Source of the DNA: Clostridium sp. NkU-1
GTDB lineage: Bacteria > Bacillota_A > Clostridia > Lachnospirales > Lachnospiraceae
Length of the DNA: 64,000 nucleotides
NCBI GenBank assembly: GCA_001312405.1
Contig: BBDR01000004.1
Span: 186,001-250,000, forward strand
Direction: 5' to 3'
In this document: piece after piece, positions 21,709-31,721 of the stretch
Position numbering within the stretch: the first letter of the stretch is position 1
Layout: every line of letters starts with the position of its first letter
The notes under the pieces: model-generated
The model's database searches: none
What the model was told of the DNA's origin: nothing
Seen by the model: only the letters and a program-made list of their open reading frames with translations
Made by a program: the position numbers and the translations under genes

Positions 21709-21714
21709 TATAAT
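21709..21714 (+). promoter_or_regulatory. -10 box of the ribose-type ABC operon
   Basis: A consensus TATAAT lies 48 bases before the ATPase gene. The hexamer 17 bases upstream is TAGAAT, a poor -35. This pattern fits an activator-dependent promoter, probably controlled by the regulator next door. Confidence 0.5.
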
Positions 21715-21761
21715 GAGTTCAAACACAGAAAGTGTATACAAAGCAGAGAGGAGGATGGGGC

Positions 21762-23306
21762 ATGGAACAGGAACTGTTTCGAATGGAAGGGATAAGTAAA
21801 AGCTTCCCCGGAGTCAAGGCTCTCGATAAGGTAAATCTGTCGGTTAACAAGGGGGAGGTCTTAGGGCTTGTCGGTGAAAACGGAGCCGGTAAATCCACCC
21901 TGATGAAGATCTTATCCGGTGTGCACCGGGCAGATGAAGGAGAAATATTCATTGAAGGAAATAAGGTGGTCATAGATTCCGTTGCAAAGGCTCATGAGCT
22001 TGGTGTGTGCATCATCATGCAGGAGCTTAATATGTGCGGTCATCTCAGCGTGGCAGACAATATCTTCATTGGCAGGGCACATAAAAAGGGAATTTTCATC
22101 GATGACAGCAAGATGCATGAGGAGGCTAAAAAGATCCTTGATGATCTGGGCATTGAACTAAATACCTATGCCCATGTAGGGAGCTTAAGCATTGCCCAGC
22201 AGCAGATGGTGGAAATTGCAAAAGCGATCAGCTTTCATTCGAAGATACTGGTTCTTGATGAACCGACGGCAACCCTTACGGAAAAGGAAATCGAGCAGCT
22301 GTTCGGGATCATCCGCCGTTTAAAGGAAAAGGGAGTGGGCATGGTGTATATTTCCCACCGAATGGCGGAGCTTAATCAGATCTGTGAACGGGTTACGATC
22401 ATCAGGGATGGCCAGTACATAGGCACCAGGAATCTTAATGAGATCACCATGGATGAGCTGGTGAACATGATCGTGGGCCGTTCTTTGGAGGATAAGTATC
22501 CTAAATATAAGCGTAACATCGGAGAAATAGTTCTTGAGGCCAGAAATGTCCGCAGAGGCACAAAAGTGAATGCGGATTATTTTTATGTGAGAAAGGGAGA
22601 AATCCTTGGAATATCCGGACTGGTGGGAGCGGGAAGAACAGAGCTTATGCGCTGCATCTTCGGTGCGGATCAGGCGGATTCCATGGAACTGACTCTGGAA
22701 GGAAAACCCATCAAGGTAAACTCCGTGATCCAGGCCATTAAGCATGGGATCGGATATGCAACGGAGGACCGGAAGCGGGATGGTCTGGCTCTTGGCCTTG
22801 ATATCAAATATAACACGAACATGGCCCATCTCCCAAACCTCACCCGTTATGGATTTATCAATGACAGGGAAGGCCTTAAGAATGCGGAAAAATATGTGGA
22901 GCTTCTGCACACGAAAACCCCAAGCGTGCATCAGCTTTGCGGGAATCTTTCCGGAGGCAATCAGCAAAAGGTAGTTTTGTCCAAATGGCTGTGCAATGAT
23001 GTAAAGGTGCTGATCGTTGACGAGCCGACCAGAGGAATCGATGTAGGAGCCAAGTATGAGGTGTATGAGCTGTTTAACAAGCTGAGCGCCCAGGGAGTGT
23101 CCATTATCATGATTTCCTCGGAGCTGCCGGAGATCCTTGGCATGAGCGACAGGATTCTGGTCATCCATCAGGGAGAAATCAACGGGGAATTGGATGCAAA
23201 GACCGCTACTCAGGAAGATATCCTGTATCTTGCGGCAGGTTATAACAAACTAGAAGGAAAACCGGCGCCAGTGCTGTCAGGCGGCGGAAATAGAAAGGGA
23301 GAGTAA
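21762..23306 (+). CDS. Sugar ABC transporter ATPase, RbsA/MglA type
   Basis: This double-ATPase drives a ribose/galactose-type (CUT2) importer. The first domain has Walker A GENGAGKST and Walker B VLDEP. The second has the degenerate Walker A GLVGAGRTE, the signature LSGGNQQK and VDEPTRGIDVGA. The ATG at 21762 is preceded by GAGAGGAGG. Intact at 514 residues. It is the first gene of an operon with permease and binding protein. The sugar is unknown. Confidence 0.93.
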   Translation: MEQELFRMEGISKSFPGVKALDKVNLSVNKGEVLGLVGENGAGKSTLMKILSGVHRADEGEIFIEGNKVVIDSVAKAHELGVCIIMQELNMCGHLSVADNIFIGRAHKKGIFIDDSKMHEEAKKILDDLGIELNTYAHVGSLSIAQQQMVEIAKAISFHSKILVLDEPTATLTEKEIEQLFGIIRRLKEKGVGMVYISHRMAELNQICERVTIIRDGQYIGTRNLNEITMDELVNMIVGRSLEDKYPKYKRNIGEIVLEARNVRRGTKVNADYFYVRKGEILGISGLVGAGRTELMRCIFGADQADSMELTLEGKPIKVNSVIQAIKHGIGYATEDRKRDGLALGLDIKYNTNMAHLPNLTRYGFINDREGLKNAEKYVELLHTKTPSVHQLCGNLSGGNQQKVVLSKWLCNDVKVLIVDEPTRGIDVGAKYEVYELFNKLSAQGVSIIMISSELPEILGMSDRILVIHQGEINGELDAKTATQEDILYLAAGYNKLEGKPAPVLSGGGNRKGE

Positions 23307-23308
23307 GG

Positions 23309-24359
23309 ATGGGAAACTTAAAAGCAAAGGGACAGGACAAGAAAGGCGGTTCGTTCAACAAGCTAAATGCAGCCACACGCCGGGCAATCTACTCATTGTG
23401 CATCCTTGTGGGACTGTTTGTGCTGTTTTCAATTCTTCAGCCTGCTAAATTTTTAGCTCCGGCCAATCTGCAGAATCTTCTGCAGCAGATCGTTACCTAT
23501 ACCATCATCGGCTGCGGCCTGACCTTCTGTCTGGTCTGCGGAGGAAACGATTTATCCGCCGGCGCTTCCATGGCATTGTCAGGCATTATTATGGTATCAC
23601 TTCTGATGCAGGGACTGCCTCTTGTGGTATGCATCGCGCTTTGCCTGGTCATGGGTATTATGACAGGTATTATGAATGGTTTTTTTATAGAAATTCTGGG
23701 TGTTGTGCCCTTTGTTGCAACTTTGGCAACCCAGTGGGTATACCGGGGCATGGCAAACGTGCTGGTAAACGGTGCGCCTCTGTATACCACCAACATTCCT
23801 TCTAAGGCCATACAAAAGCAGTTTTACGTTCTGGGCGGCGGAAGGATCGGAGGGGATGGACTTCCCTACAGCGTTATCATCACTCTGGTATATGCTTTGG
23901 TTTTAGGGATCGTTCTTGCAAAAATGCGGATTGGACGCCAGATCTATGCCTGTGGTTCAAACCTGGAGGCTGCTAAGCTTTCCGGCATTAATGCAGTAAA
24001 AACCCGTATGTTTGCATATTGTATTTCCGGTTTGTCCGCAGCGATCTGCGGAATCCTGGTTGCTTCCCGTCTTTCCAGCGCCCAGCCTACGGCAGGAAAC
24101 GGATATGAGATGGAAGCCATTGCAGCGTCCGTGTTAGGAGGAATCTCTATCCTTGGCGGAGAAGGAACGATACTTAATACAGTAATCGGAGCCTTGATGA
24201 TGGGAGTAATCAGGAACGGACTGAACTTAAACGGTGTCAATTCGTTCTGGCAGCAGATGATTGTAGGTATTATCCTGCTGATCGCAGTGGCATCCCAGAC
24301 GGCGAAAAAGAGTGGAGACTTAGGGGCAATCAAGCGGTTTTTTTGGCTTGAAAAAATAA
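23309..24359 (+). CDS. Sugar ABC transporter permease, RbsC type
   Basis: This CUT2 family permease has about ten membrane helices and the conserved GGNDLSAGA near residue 78 and GGISILGGEGT near residue 273. The uninterrupted frame runs to 24391 and overlaps the next gene by four bases. However a run of seven Ts near 24339 is one longer than needed for a natural end (FGLKK, TAA at 24357-24359). The shorter end leaves the AGGAGG of the next gene clear. Both ends are possible. The gene follows the ATPase by two bases. Confidence 0.9.
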
Positions 24360-24387
24360 TAACAATCAATTCAGGAGGAAAAGAAGA

Positions 24388-25463
24388 ATGAGAAAAGTAA
24401 CGGCAGTTTTGTTGGCAGCGGCTATGGCAGTTGCCGGTCTGACCGGCTGTGGAAGCCAGTCAAGCAGCACTACCACCGCGGCAGCAGAATCCAGCCAGGG
24501 GGCAGCTGCTGAAAAGACGGAGGAATCGAAAGATTCAGCCAAGGGTGAAAAGGCAAAAGGCGACAAAACCATTTACGTAATTGTAAAGGTTCTGGGAAAC
24601 CAGTACTGGAGCGTGCTTCAGGCCGGCGCAGAACAGGCTGGTAAGGAACTGGGCTGCAACGTAGTAGTAGTAGGAACCGCTCTGGAGTCAGATATCGAAG
24701 GCCAGCTTACCCTGCTGCAGAATGCAGTATCCGCACAGGCAGATGGAATCGTTATTGCTCCTCTTGACAGTGTATCTCTTGACGCTCCTATTACAGAGGC
24801 GTATAATTCAGGTATCCCTGTAGTTCTGGTGGATACGGTGATCAACAGCGAAAACTACAGCGCAGCTCTTCTGACCAACAACGTGGAAGCAGGAAAGGTT
24901 GCTGCTGAGGAACTGATCCGCAGAATGAAAGATCAGGGAGTTTCTGAAACAGAAGATGCTCAGGTCGCCATTCAGGTTGGCTCCACCGGTTCTCAGACCA
25001 TCAATGACCGCGTTAAGGGCTTTAATGAGTACTGGAATGATAATGCGCCTGAAAAATGGCAGGTTTTAAGCAATGATATTAAGGTAAACGATGGGGATAT
25101 CAGCAAGGCAGTAGCTTTGCCAGGACTTTATCACCACATATCCGAACTTAAAGGCAGTATTTGGTCCTAACAACGGTTCTACCGTAGGCTTTGTAACCGG
25201 CCTTACAGAAACCGGACGCACTGACATCTCCATGGTTGGATTTGATTTCTCTGCGGAAATTGAAACCATGATCCGCAGCGGCGAATACGATGTGTCTTCT
25301 GTAGTACAGCGCCAGTTTTACATGGGATATGACGGCGTAAAAACAGCTCTTGAGCTGTCCGACGGAAACCAGGTTAGAGAAAAAAACTGTAGATACAGGC
25401 GTTATCCTGGTAAACACTGAAAATGTGGATGACCCTGAGGTACAGAGCATCATCAATCCATAA
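24388..25463 (+). CDS. Sugar ABC transporter binding lipoprotein, RbsB type
   Basis: This is the extracellular sugar-binding lipoprotein (Peripla_BP_4 fold). The signal peptide ends in the lipobox GLTGC, followed by an Ala/Ser/Glu/Lys-rich linker and the binding domain from ITYVIVK-like strand one (TIYVIVK near base 24570). Frame breaks lie near 25115 and 25380, the latter an A-run of seven where six fits. The restored C-terminus ends VQSIINP at 25463. About 358 residues. It is third in the operon and has its own AGGAGG site. Confidence 0.9.
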
Positions 25464-25484
25464 TTTAAAAATCATATAAATATC

Positions 25485-25517
25485 AAACGCTTCCTCTGTG
25501 CCCAGGGGAGGCGTTTT
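25485..25517 (+). terminator. Hairpin between binding protein and TRAP gene
   Basis: aacgcttcctc pairs imperfectly with ggggaggcgtt, followed by ttttgg. It may be a partial terminator allowing some read-through to the TRAP gene. Confidence 0.6.
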
Positions 25518-25530
25518 GGGGGTAGAAGGA

Positions 25531-26572
25531 ATGAACAAACAGATTGTAAAAAGGGTGGCCTGGTTCTTTTTTTGCGGCAGCTGCCGCTTGCTTTTTTTTC
25601 GCTCTCCTGAAATTGGGAAATCAGGGAAATGCCCTTTTAATGGGAAGCCGGAAGGAGGCACCGGAATATGTGTTTTCCTATGCGGATAACCAGCCAGAGG
25701 ATTATCCCACGGTACAGGGTGCAAGAAAATTTGCGGAGCTGGTGCAGGAAAAGACATCCGGAAGAATCAGGATCAATGTGTTTGCAGGCGGTGAAATGGG
25801 GAACGAAAATGAAGTAGTGGAGCAGCTGCAATACGGCGGGATCGATTTTGCCCGGGCTTCGGTTATGATGCTGACCGATATAAAACCTAAGTTTAATGTG
25901 CTGCAGCTTCCTTATCTGTATCGGGATGAAACGCATATGTGGAAGGTATTAGATGGAGAAATTGGAGAGGAATTTAAGACGGAGCTTAAAGGAAGCGGTC
26001 TGGTGGCTCTTTCCTGGTATGATGCAGGCGCCAGGCATTTTTATAACTCCTCCGGTCCCATAGAACGTATGGAAGATATGAAAAAAATGCGCATTCGCGT
26101 TGCCAATTCCGACATGATGTCGGCTATGGTGGAGGCTTTGGGAGCCAGGGCAGTGCCAATGCCTTATTCCGAAGTATATGCGGCTCTGGAGACCAAAAGC
26201 ATTGATGGTGCGGAAAACAACTGGCCTTCCTATGAAACTATGAGGCATTATGAGGTGGCGAAATACATCACCCTGGATGCCCACAGCCGGATCCCTGAGA
26301 TGCAGCTTGCCTCTCAGGCTACCTGGGAGAAGTTAAGCGAGGCGGACAGGGAAATCATTTCGGCCTGTGCAGAAGAGTCCGCCAGGTATGAAAGAAGGCT
26401 GTGGGAGATACGTGAACAGAGTGACAGGGAGCGGCTGATAAAGGCCGGCTGTGTTGTCACGGAGTTAAGTGGGAAGGAACAGGTGCGCTTCCGGGCGGCC
26501 GCCATGACGGTTTATCAGATGTATTGCATTGAATATATTGATGTGGTGAACCGGATCTCCCAGATACGGTGA
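25531..26572 (+). CDS. TRAP-type substrate-binding protein, DctP family
   Basis: This is an extracytoplasmic solute receptor. An N-terminal signal or membrane helix is followed by a DctP domain with the family hallmarks FAGGEMGNENEVVEQLQYGG and KSIDGAENNWPSY. A conserved Arg that binds the substrate carboxylate lies in RIRVANS. A frame break in the T-rich stretch 25566-25600 separates the signal from the domain. The restored length is about 347 residues. No DctQ or DctM membrane genes follow. It may serve the upstream transporter or the sensor kinase as a signal receptor, or be a stray subunit. Confidence 0.87.
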
Positions 26573-26609
26573 CGGATTGTTTTTGGAAACAGGATAGGGA
26601 AATCATAAT

Positions 26610-26651
26610 GGATGCGTTCATGCTGAATTACTTGAATGCATCCGTTTTTTT
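26610..26651 (+). terminator. Terminator after the TRAP binding protein
   Basis: ggatgc and gcatcc, with an inner ttca/tgaa pairing, are followed by seven Ts. Confidence 0.75.
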
Positions 26652-26692
26652 AGTTTCTCTTAAGGGGAGGTTAAAAAATTTTTAATTAGATG

Positions 26693-26741
26693 TTGACAAG
26701 TAATATTATATCGCATATAATAATATTATACGACGTATAAT
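26693..26741 (+). promoter_or_regulatory. Consensus promoter with two 17-bp palindromic operators
   Basis: TTGACA (26693-26698) and TATAAT (26716-26721) with a 17-base spacer match the sigma-A consensus perfectly. Two palindromes overlap it: ATTATATCGCATATAAT at 26705-26721 and ATTATACGACGTATAAT at 26725-26741. Their centres are 20 bases apart. They are the likely binding sites of the PadR-family regulator encoded in this operon. Confidence 0.75.
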
Positions 26742-26799
26742 ATAGGGAATAAAATAATATTATATATCAGTTCAATAGAAGAAAGGAAGGTGGGCAATC

Positions 26800-27045
26800 G
26801 TGGAACCAAAACGTTTGTACCGGTCTGTAAAGAACAGAGTCCTCTGCGGTGTATGCGGTGGCATTGGAGAATATTTTCAGGTAGATCCTGTTATGATAAG
26901 GCTGATTTGGGTTCTTTTGATGTTTCTTCAGTCATGGCGCCATTTGTTCCGTTCGTTCATGGGGTTTTCCCTGGTGGGAGGAAGTCTGGTTCTCTACATC
27001 ATTGCTGCGGTCATCATACCCCAGGCGCCAAAGGATGAAGCATAA
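26800..27045 (+). CDS. PspC-domain small membrane protein (first copy)
   Basis: This 81-residue protein has a PspC domain: a cytoplasmic YRSVKNRVLCGVCGGIGEYF segment followed by membrane helices. PspC proteins sense or signal envelope stress. The GTG start at 26800 is preceded by AGGAAGG. The middle (about residues 40-58) is longer and less hydrophobic than usual and could hide a compensated misread. It is the first gene of the operon with PadR, DUF1700, DUF4097 and a second PspC. Confidence 0.82.
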   Translation: MEPKRLYRSVKNRVLCGVCGGIGEYFQVDPVMIRLIWVLLMFLQSWRHLFRSFMGFSLVGGSLVLYIIAAVIIPQAPKDEA

Positions 27046-27135
27046 CAGGGTTTTTTTTAAGTATCAGGAATACACCCTTCGGGTATACCTGTATGCCCAG
27101 AAAACGTAGGCAAGAATAAGGATAGGAGTGGGAAC

Positions 27136-27455
27136 ATGGTTTTTAACACAGGAGCAGCATTATTGGACGCCATTGTCCTTGCGATAGTGTCAAGGGATCA
27201 GGAGGGTACCTATGGTTATAAAATCACGCAAGACGTGAGAAACGTCATTGAGATTTCAGAATCAACCTTTATCCGGTACTCCGAAGATTGCAGAAGGAAG
27301 AGTGTCTGGAGGTTTATGATCTGGCATTTGACGGAAGAAACCGAAGATATTATAGGATTACGGAAAAGGGAAGAGTTCAATTGAATCTCTATAAAGGTGA
27401 GTGGGAAAGCTACTCCCAGAAGATATCCCGGATTTTTGAGGAGGCACATATATGA
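27136..27455 (+). CDS. PadR-family transcriptional regulator
   Basis: This is a winged-helix repressor of about 106 residues. The start reads LLDAIVLAIVSRDQEGTYGY, as in small PadR proteins. A frame break near 27280 joins it to STLYPVLRRLQKEECLEVYD and a final RRYYRITEKG wing, both highly typical. Its stop overlaps the next ATG (ATGA). It probably represses its own operon through the palindromes at the promoter. Confidence 0.87.
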
Positions 27456-28194
27456 GCAGGGATGAGTTTATGAGAGAGCTGGAATATCTGCTTTCGGATA
27501 TTCCAGATAATGAAAAGGCGGATGCATCGGATATTACAGGGATTACCTGGAAGAAGCAGGTCCGGAAAATGAAGAAAAGGTAATCAGGGAATTTGTAAGC
27601 CCTGAGCGCATAGCGGCCATTATCCGCTCGGACATATCCGGGAATTTAAAGGATGGGGGAGAATTCACGGAGACCGGTTATCAGGATGAACGGTTTAAAG
27701 ATCCAAATTACCAGATGGCAAAGCGGTATGATCTTCCTGAGGTATCCGATGATAACCGGAACGGTCACCAAGGACCGGATAAAAAACATGGCGGGCGAAG
27801 AAGGGGCATGGATGGGAATAAGACGGCGAAAACTGTTTTATGGATCATTTTAATTATTGCAGCTTCGCCTATGCTGCTGGGAATAGGAGGCGGTCTTGCA
27901 GGATTGATAGGAGGAATTTTTGGCTGCCTAGTGGCAGCAGTCGTTGGAGTCGGAGCTCTGACCTTTGCCTTTCTTGCGGCCGGGGTCTGTATGATCTTAG
28001 CCGGTGTTGTCTCTATGGTGATTCATCCCTTAAGCGGAGCCCTGCTTTTAGGACTGGGAATTTTGCTTCTTGGCCTGGGACTGATTGCCCTGGCTGTCTG
28101 CAGTGCTTTTTATGGAAGCTTTCTTCCATTTCTTTTCAGGAGCTGTGTGAACGTCCTTAGCAGATTATTTCACGGAAGGAGAGGCCGTTTATGA
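27452..28194 (+). CDS. DUF1700-family membrane protein
   Basis: The N-terminal region is a cytoplasmic helical domain (MSRDEFMRELEYLLSDIP) seen in DUF1700/HAAS proteins that partner PadR regulators. It is followed by a charged Gly-rich linker and a very hydrophobic C-terminal half with four to five helices (bases 27840-28150). A frame break near 27525 interrupts the first domain. The restored length is about 247 residues. The ATG overlaps the padR stop, and the stop overlaps the next gene. Confidence 0.83.
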
Positions 28195-29094
28195 AGAGGT
28201 TTGTAAAGATATGTTTGATCGCCGGAAGTGCCTGCGTTCTGATCGGCGGGGGAATTTCAGCCGTATCCGCTGTGCTTGGAGGAAGTTTAAGTGAAATAGT
28301 ACCCCAAAGAGCCCTTGAGTGGAGAAGAGAGATATCAGGAGTTAACCTGGATGGTTTCTGGGAAGGGGTAGATTTTGACGATATTTACATTCCCGAAGTT
28401 TCTAATAAGGAAGAAAAGGGACAGGAAATTTTTTCTTCTCCGGAAGTAAAAAAACTGGATATAGTAATACGGTCAGGAAATGTTATTTTTGTGGAGGGTC
28501 CCAAGGGAAGTGAAGTAAAGGTTTTTTTGCAACAGAGATAAAACCTGTTTTAACTTATACGAAGATAATGGTGATCTGGAGCTTCAGGAATATGATGGCT
28601 GGGAAAGAAGGGAAGGCCCGGAACTGATTTTTACGGTCCAGGTACCAAAGGATTACCGTTTTTCCGAGGTTGAATTAAAATCCGTTCATTCAAACCGGTT
28701 TTTAGGCGGGGAAGGTTCCGGTCCGGCTATGATGGCCCGGGTACTGTCCGCGGAAGAATTGAATATTGAAGCACAGGTGGGCGCCGTAAAAATCGATAGT
28801 GGCAGCGTGGGAAACCTTTACGTGAAATGCAATGCAGGCGCTGTGGAGTTTTCCGGAACAACTTCCGGTGACATTGAAGCGGAATGCCAGGTGGGTGCCA
28901 TAAGGCTTGAACTTGCAGGAAAAAAGGAAGATTATAATTACGATATCAAGTGCAGTATGGGAGCCGTAAAGATCGCAGATGAAGGCAGTGCGGCCTTAAA
29001 GGGCAGAAAGCAGACGGATAACGGGGCCGGAAAAGATATGGAACTGGAATGCAAAACAGGAGCCATACAGGTGGATTTTATGAATGAATTATAA
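28191..29094 (+). CDS. DUF4097-family surface protein
   Basis: A signal or membrane helix (residues 5-28) is followed by an acidic linker and a beta-helix-like DUF4097 domain with repeated strands such as AQVGAVKIDS, CNAGAVEFSG and CQVGAIRLEL. A frame break near 28530 separates the two parts. The restored protein has about 300 residues and probably sits on the outer face of the membrane. DUF4097 proteins commonly accompany PadR-DUF1700 pairs. Function is unknown. Confidence 0.82.
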
Positions 29095-29141
29095 TATAAT
29101 TTTAGAATTTACAGGTCAAAGGACAGAAAGGAGATACAAAA

Positions 29142-29330
29142 ATGGAAGACAATCAGAAAAAATTATACCGTTCTGATACAGACAAAATGCTTTGCGGTGT
29201 ATGTGGCGGAGTTGCAGAATATTTTAACGTGGATTCTACTCTTATCCGGCTTTTGTGGGCAGTGCTGGCTTGCTCAGGCCCGGGCATTGTGGCCTATTTT
29301 ATTGCGGCAATCATCATTCCCAGAAGATAA
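29142..29330 (+). CDS. PspC-domain small membrane protein (second copy)
   Basis: A 62-residue protein with a complete PspC domain, [22 protein letters not shown] followed by one to two membrane helices ending IIIPRR, split here for length: the cytoplasmic motif includes [11 protein letters not shown]. It is an intact, standard-length paralogue of the first gene in the operon. AAAGGAG lies upstream. A strong terminator follows. Confidence 0.85.
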   Translation: MEDNQKKLYRSDTDKMLCGVCGGVAEYFNVDSTLIRLLWAVLACSGPGIVAYFIAAIIIPRR

Positions 29331-29366
29331 AAAGAGATTTTCAAAGGCAGAAAGCAGAAAAAAACA

Positions 29367-29406
29367 GGCTGCAGCGGACCAGAGTTCCGCTGCAGCCCGT
29401 TTTTTT
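29367..29406 (+). terminator. Strong terminator of the PspC-PadR operon
   Basis: A perfect 12-bp stem ggctgcagcgga/tccgctgcagcc is followed by cg and seven Ts. Confidence 0.9.
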
Positions 29407-29488
29407 GAAAATACTGGAATAAATATACGTTTAATTCTCCTGGCAGGGGGCATACTCTCTTTAGATTTAAGAAAAGGAGATGCAGAAA

Positions 29489-29708
29489 ATGCCAAAGGTA
29501 AAGAAAAACGAACCATTTGATCCTCGCAATATGAAGCCGGAGGAAGTACTTAAATTTGAGATTGCCACAGAGCTTGGTCTTGGTGATAAGGTAATACAGA
29601 GCGGATGGCGCAGCTGAGCGCAAAGGAAAGCGGCCGGATCGGAGGCTGATTACAAAAAGAAAAAGAGAAATGAAGAACGAAGCCCTGTCAAAGGGTGAAG
29701 AAGCATAG
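29489..29708 (+). CDS. Small acid-soluble spore protein, alpha/beta type
   Basis: SASPs coat DNA in spores. The short open frame (29489-29617) reads MPKVKKNEPFDPRNMKPEEV and LKFEIATELGLGDKV before a TGA at 29615. Adding one base near 29612 gives the conserved C-terminal part SLSAKESGRIGGLITKRKRE and a TAG at 29706-29708. The joined product is about 73 residues, as expected. AAAAGGAGA precedes the ATG. This points to a spore-forming host. It is monocistronic, between a terminator and the cobalamin promoter. Confidence 0.82.
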
Positions 29709-29744
29709 GGAAACAAAGAGGAAAATGAAAACTCAGGAATTTTC

Positions 29745-29773
29745 TTGCACCAAAGGGGAAAATATTTTATAAT
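29745..29773 (+). promoter_or_regulatory. Promoter of the cobalamin operon
   Basis: TTGCAC (29745-29750) and TATAAT (29768-29773) are separated by 17 bases. The leader to cbiD would be only about 65 bases, with a small gccc/gggc hairpin. This is too short for a standard cobalamin riboswitch, and no B12 box was seen. Confidence 0.65.
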
Positions 29774-29843
29774 GTACCTCAAAGAGGAAACAGCAAGTAC
29801 CCTCCTGATGCCCGGAAAGCATGGGCAGGAAAGATGCAGGAAG

Positions 29844-31038
29844 ATGGAGAAAAAGGAATTAAGAAGCGGATTCACTACGGGAACCTGTGCCGCTGTTGCT
29901 GCCAAAGCAGCGGCGGTCATGCTGTTGACCGGGCGTGAATTACAACATATGAAGCTTATGATGCCTAAAGGAAGGTCGGCTGATCTTCCTGTTTTTCATG
30001 TTATCATAAAACAGGATAAGGCAGAATGCGCTGTTAAAAAGGATGCAGGAGATGACCCGGATGTGACACATCAGGCCATGGTGTTTGCTGCCGTTAAGTA
30101 TTCTGATGAAAAGGAAGTAGAGCAGGCTGCCGGGATCTACCGCAGGGACGGAGAGGAGGGGAAAGGCCCTCTTTTCCTCACTGCCGGCGAAGGAATCGGC
30201 TGGGTGACAAGGCCGGGATTATCCTGTCCTGTAGCATGCCGGCCATTAACCCGGTTCCCCGTGACATGATATTCCGGGGGGTGGAGGAAGCCAGGAGAGA
30301 AGCCGACTTTGATGGTTCTTTAACAATCACCATCTGGATTCCGGAAGGAAAAAAACTGGCGGAAAAAAACCTTTAATTCCAGGCTGGGAATTGAAGGTGG
30401 CCTTTCCATACTGGGGACAACAGGAATCGTAAAGCCCATGAGCGAAGAGGCGCTGATTGCCACCATACGCTTAGAATTGCATATGAGGGCAGTGGCAGGG
30501 CTGAAACGGGTGATCCTGGTTCCGGGAAATTATGGAGAGGCTTTTATCCAGGAAACACTTGGACTTGACCTAAAGGCTGGGGTGATCTGCAGCAATTTTA
30601 TAGGGGAAGCTTTAAAAGCGGCAGGTGAAGAAGGATTTGACCAGATCCTGTTTGCAGGGCATATAGGGAAACTAATTAAGACTGCAGGAGGCGTACCCAA
30701 TACCCATTCAAAATATGGGGACCGCCGTATGGAAATATTGTGGGAATGTACTGTCCCTTTCTCAGAGGACAGAGACGGATTAAAAGATAAGATATTGACA
30801 GCCAATACCACGGAGGAGGCCGCAGGAATCCTTAAAAGCTGCGGGATTTTAGAGCCTGTCATGGAAGAGGCTGTAGACAGGATCCAGAGATATATGACCC
30901 TCTGGTCAGGCGGGAGAAAGGTAGAACTGGTGACATTTTCCACGATGTACGGTATACTGGGAATGAGCCGGGGAGCAATGGAACTTATCGGATTGTTTTC
31001 CGGGGCAGCGGCCGGACAGAAAAAAACGGGAGGAATAA
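29844..31038 (+). CDS. cbiD: Cobalt-precorrin-5B C1-methyltransferase
   Basis: CbiD methylates C1 of cobalt-precorrin-5B in the anaerobic cobalamin pathway. The start MEKKELRSGFTTGTCAAVAA is diagnostic. Later landmarks are ITIWIPEGKKLAEKT, GTTGIVKPMSEEAL, VPGNYGE and GGVPNTHSKYGDRR. Frame breaks lie near 30225, 30366 and 31021. The last two are seven As where six fits. The corrected end is TAA at 31036-31038, four bases before cbiL. The restored length is about 398 residues. Confidence 0.92.
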
Positions 31039-31041
31039 ACA

Positions 31042-31719
31042 ATGGCTGGAATCATGTACGGGATCGGAGTAGGTCCGGGAGATCCGGAGCTTATGACATT
31101 AAAGGCGGTAAAAAGGATCAGGGAATTAAAGGTCATTGCCATTCCCCATAAAAATAAAGAACAGTGTACAGCGTATCAGATCGCAAGGCAGGCGGTACCG
31201 GAAATTGAAGAAAAGGAATGCCTTTATCTGCACATGCCCATGACAAAGGATGAAAATGTGCTTAAGGAAAGCCATGATCTGGCGGCAAGGACGGTAATGG
31301 AGTATCTGGAGAAGGGGGAGGATGTGGGATTTATCACCCTTGGAGATGTAAGCATTTATTCCACCTTTGTCTATCTTATGGAACGGCTTTGGAAGGAAGG
31401 CTATGACACCCGCTTAGAAAGCGGAATCCCATCCTTTTGCGCCGTGGCGGCAAGGCTTGGAATCTCTCTTGTATCAGGGGCAGAGGAGCTTCATATCATA
31501 CCGGCCTCTTACCAGGTAAGGGATGCCTTAAAGCTTCCGGGTGTAAAAGTGCTTATGAAGGCAGGCAGACAGATGGAAACGGTGAAAAGAGAATTAAAAG
31601 ACTGTGGAGCCAGCGTTGTGATGGTGGAAAACTGTGGTATGCCGGATGAACGGATCTATGGTTCCCTGGAGGAGATTCCAGAGGATGCCGGCTATTATTC
31701 TTTGGTGATTGTGAGGTAA
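31042..31719 (+). CDS. cbiL: Cobalt-precorrin-2 C20-methyltransferase
   Basis: This SAM-dependent methylase of the tetrapyrrole methylase fold adds the C20 methyl to cobalt-factor II. Typical motifs are GIGVGPGDPELMTLKAVKRI at the N-terminus, LGDVSIYSTFVYL and ESGIPSFCAVAA. Intact at 225 residues. GGGAGGA precedes the ATG. Third-frame neighbours show continuous operon spacing of two to four bases. Confidence 0.93.
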   Translation: MAGIMYGIGVGPGDPELMTLKAVKRIRELKVIAIPHKNKEQCTAYQIARQAVPEIEEKECLYLHMPMTKDENVLKESHDLAARTVMEYLEKGEDVGFITLGDVSIYSTFVYLMERLWKEGYDTRLESGIPSFCAVAARLGISLVSGAEELHIIPASYQVRDALKLPGVKVLMKAGRQMETVKRELKDCGASVVMVENCGMPDERIYGSLEEIPEDAGYYSLVIVR

Positions 31720-31721
31720 TT

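Noticed and set aside
29709..29843. Cobalamin riboswitch
   Set aside because: Only a small gccc/gggc hairpin and a promoter were seen; no B12 box and too little room.
31437..31649. Second open frame inside cbiL
   Set aside because: It lies in another frame of an intact, well-recognised gene and has no ribosome site or family match.
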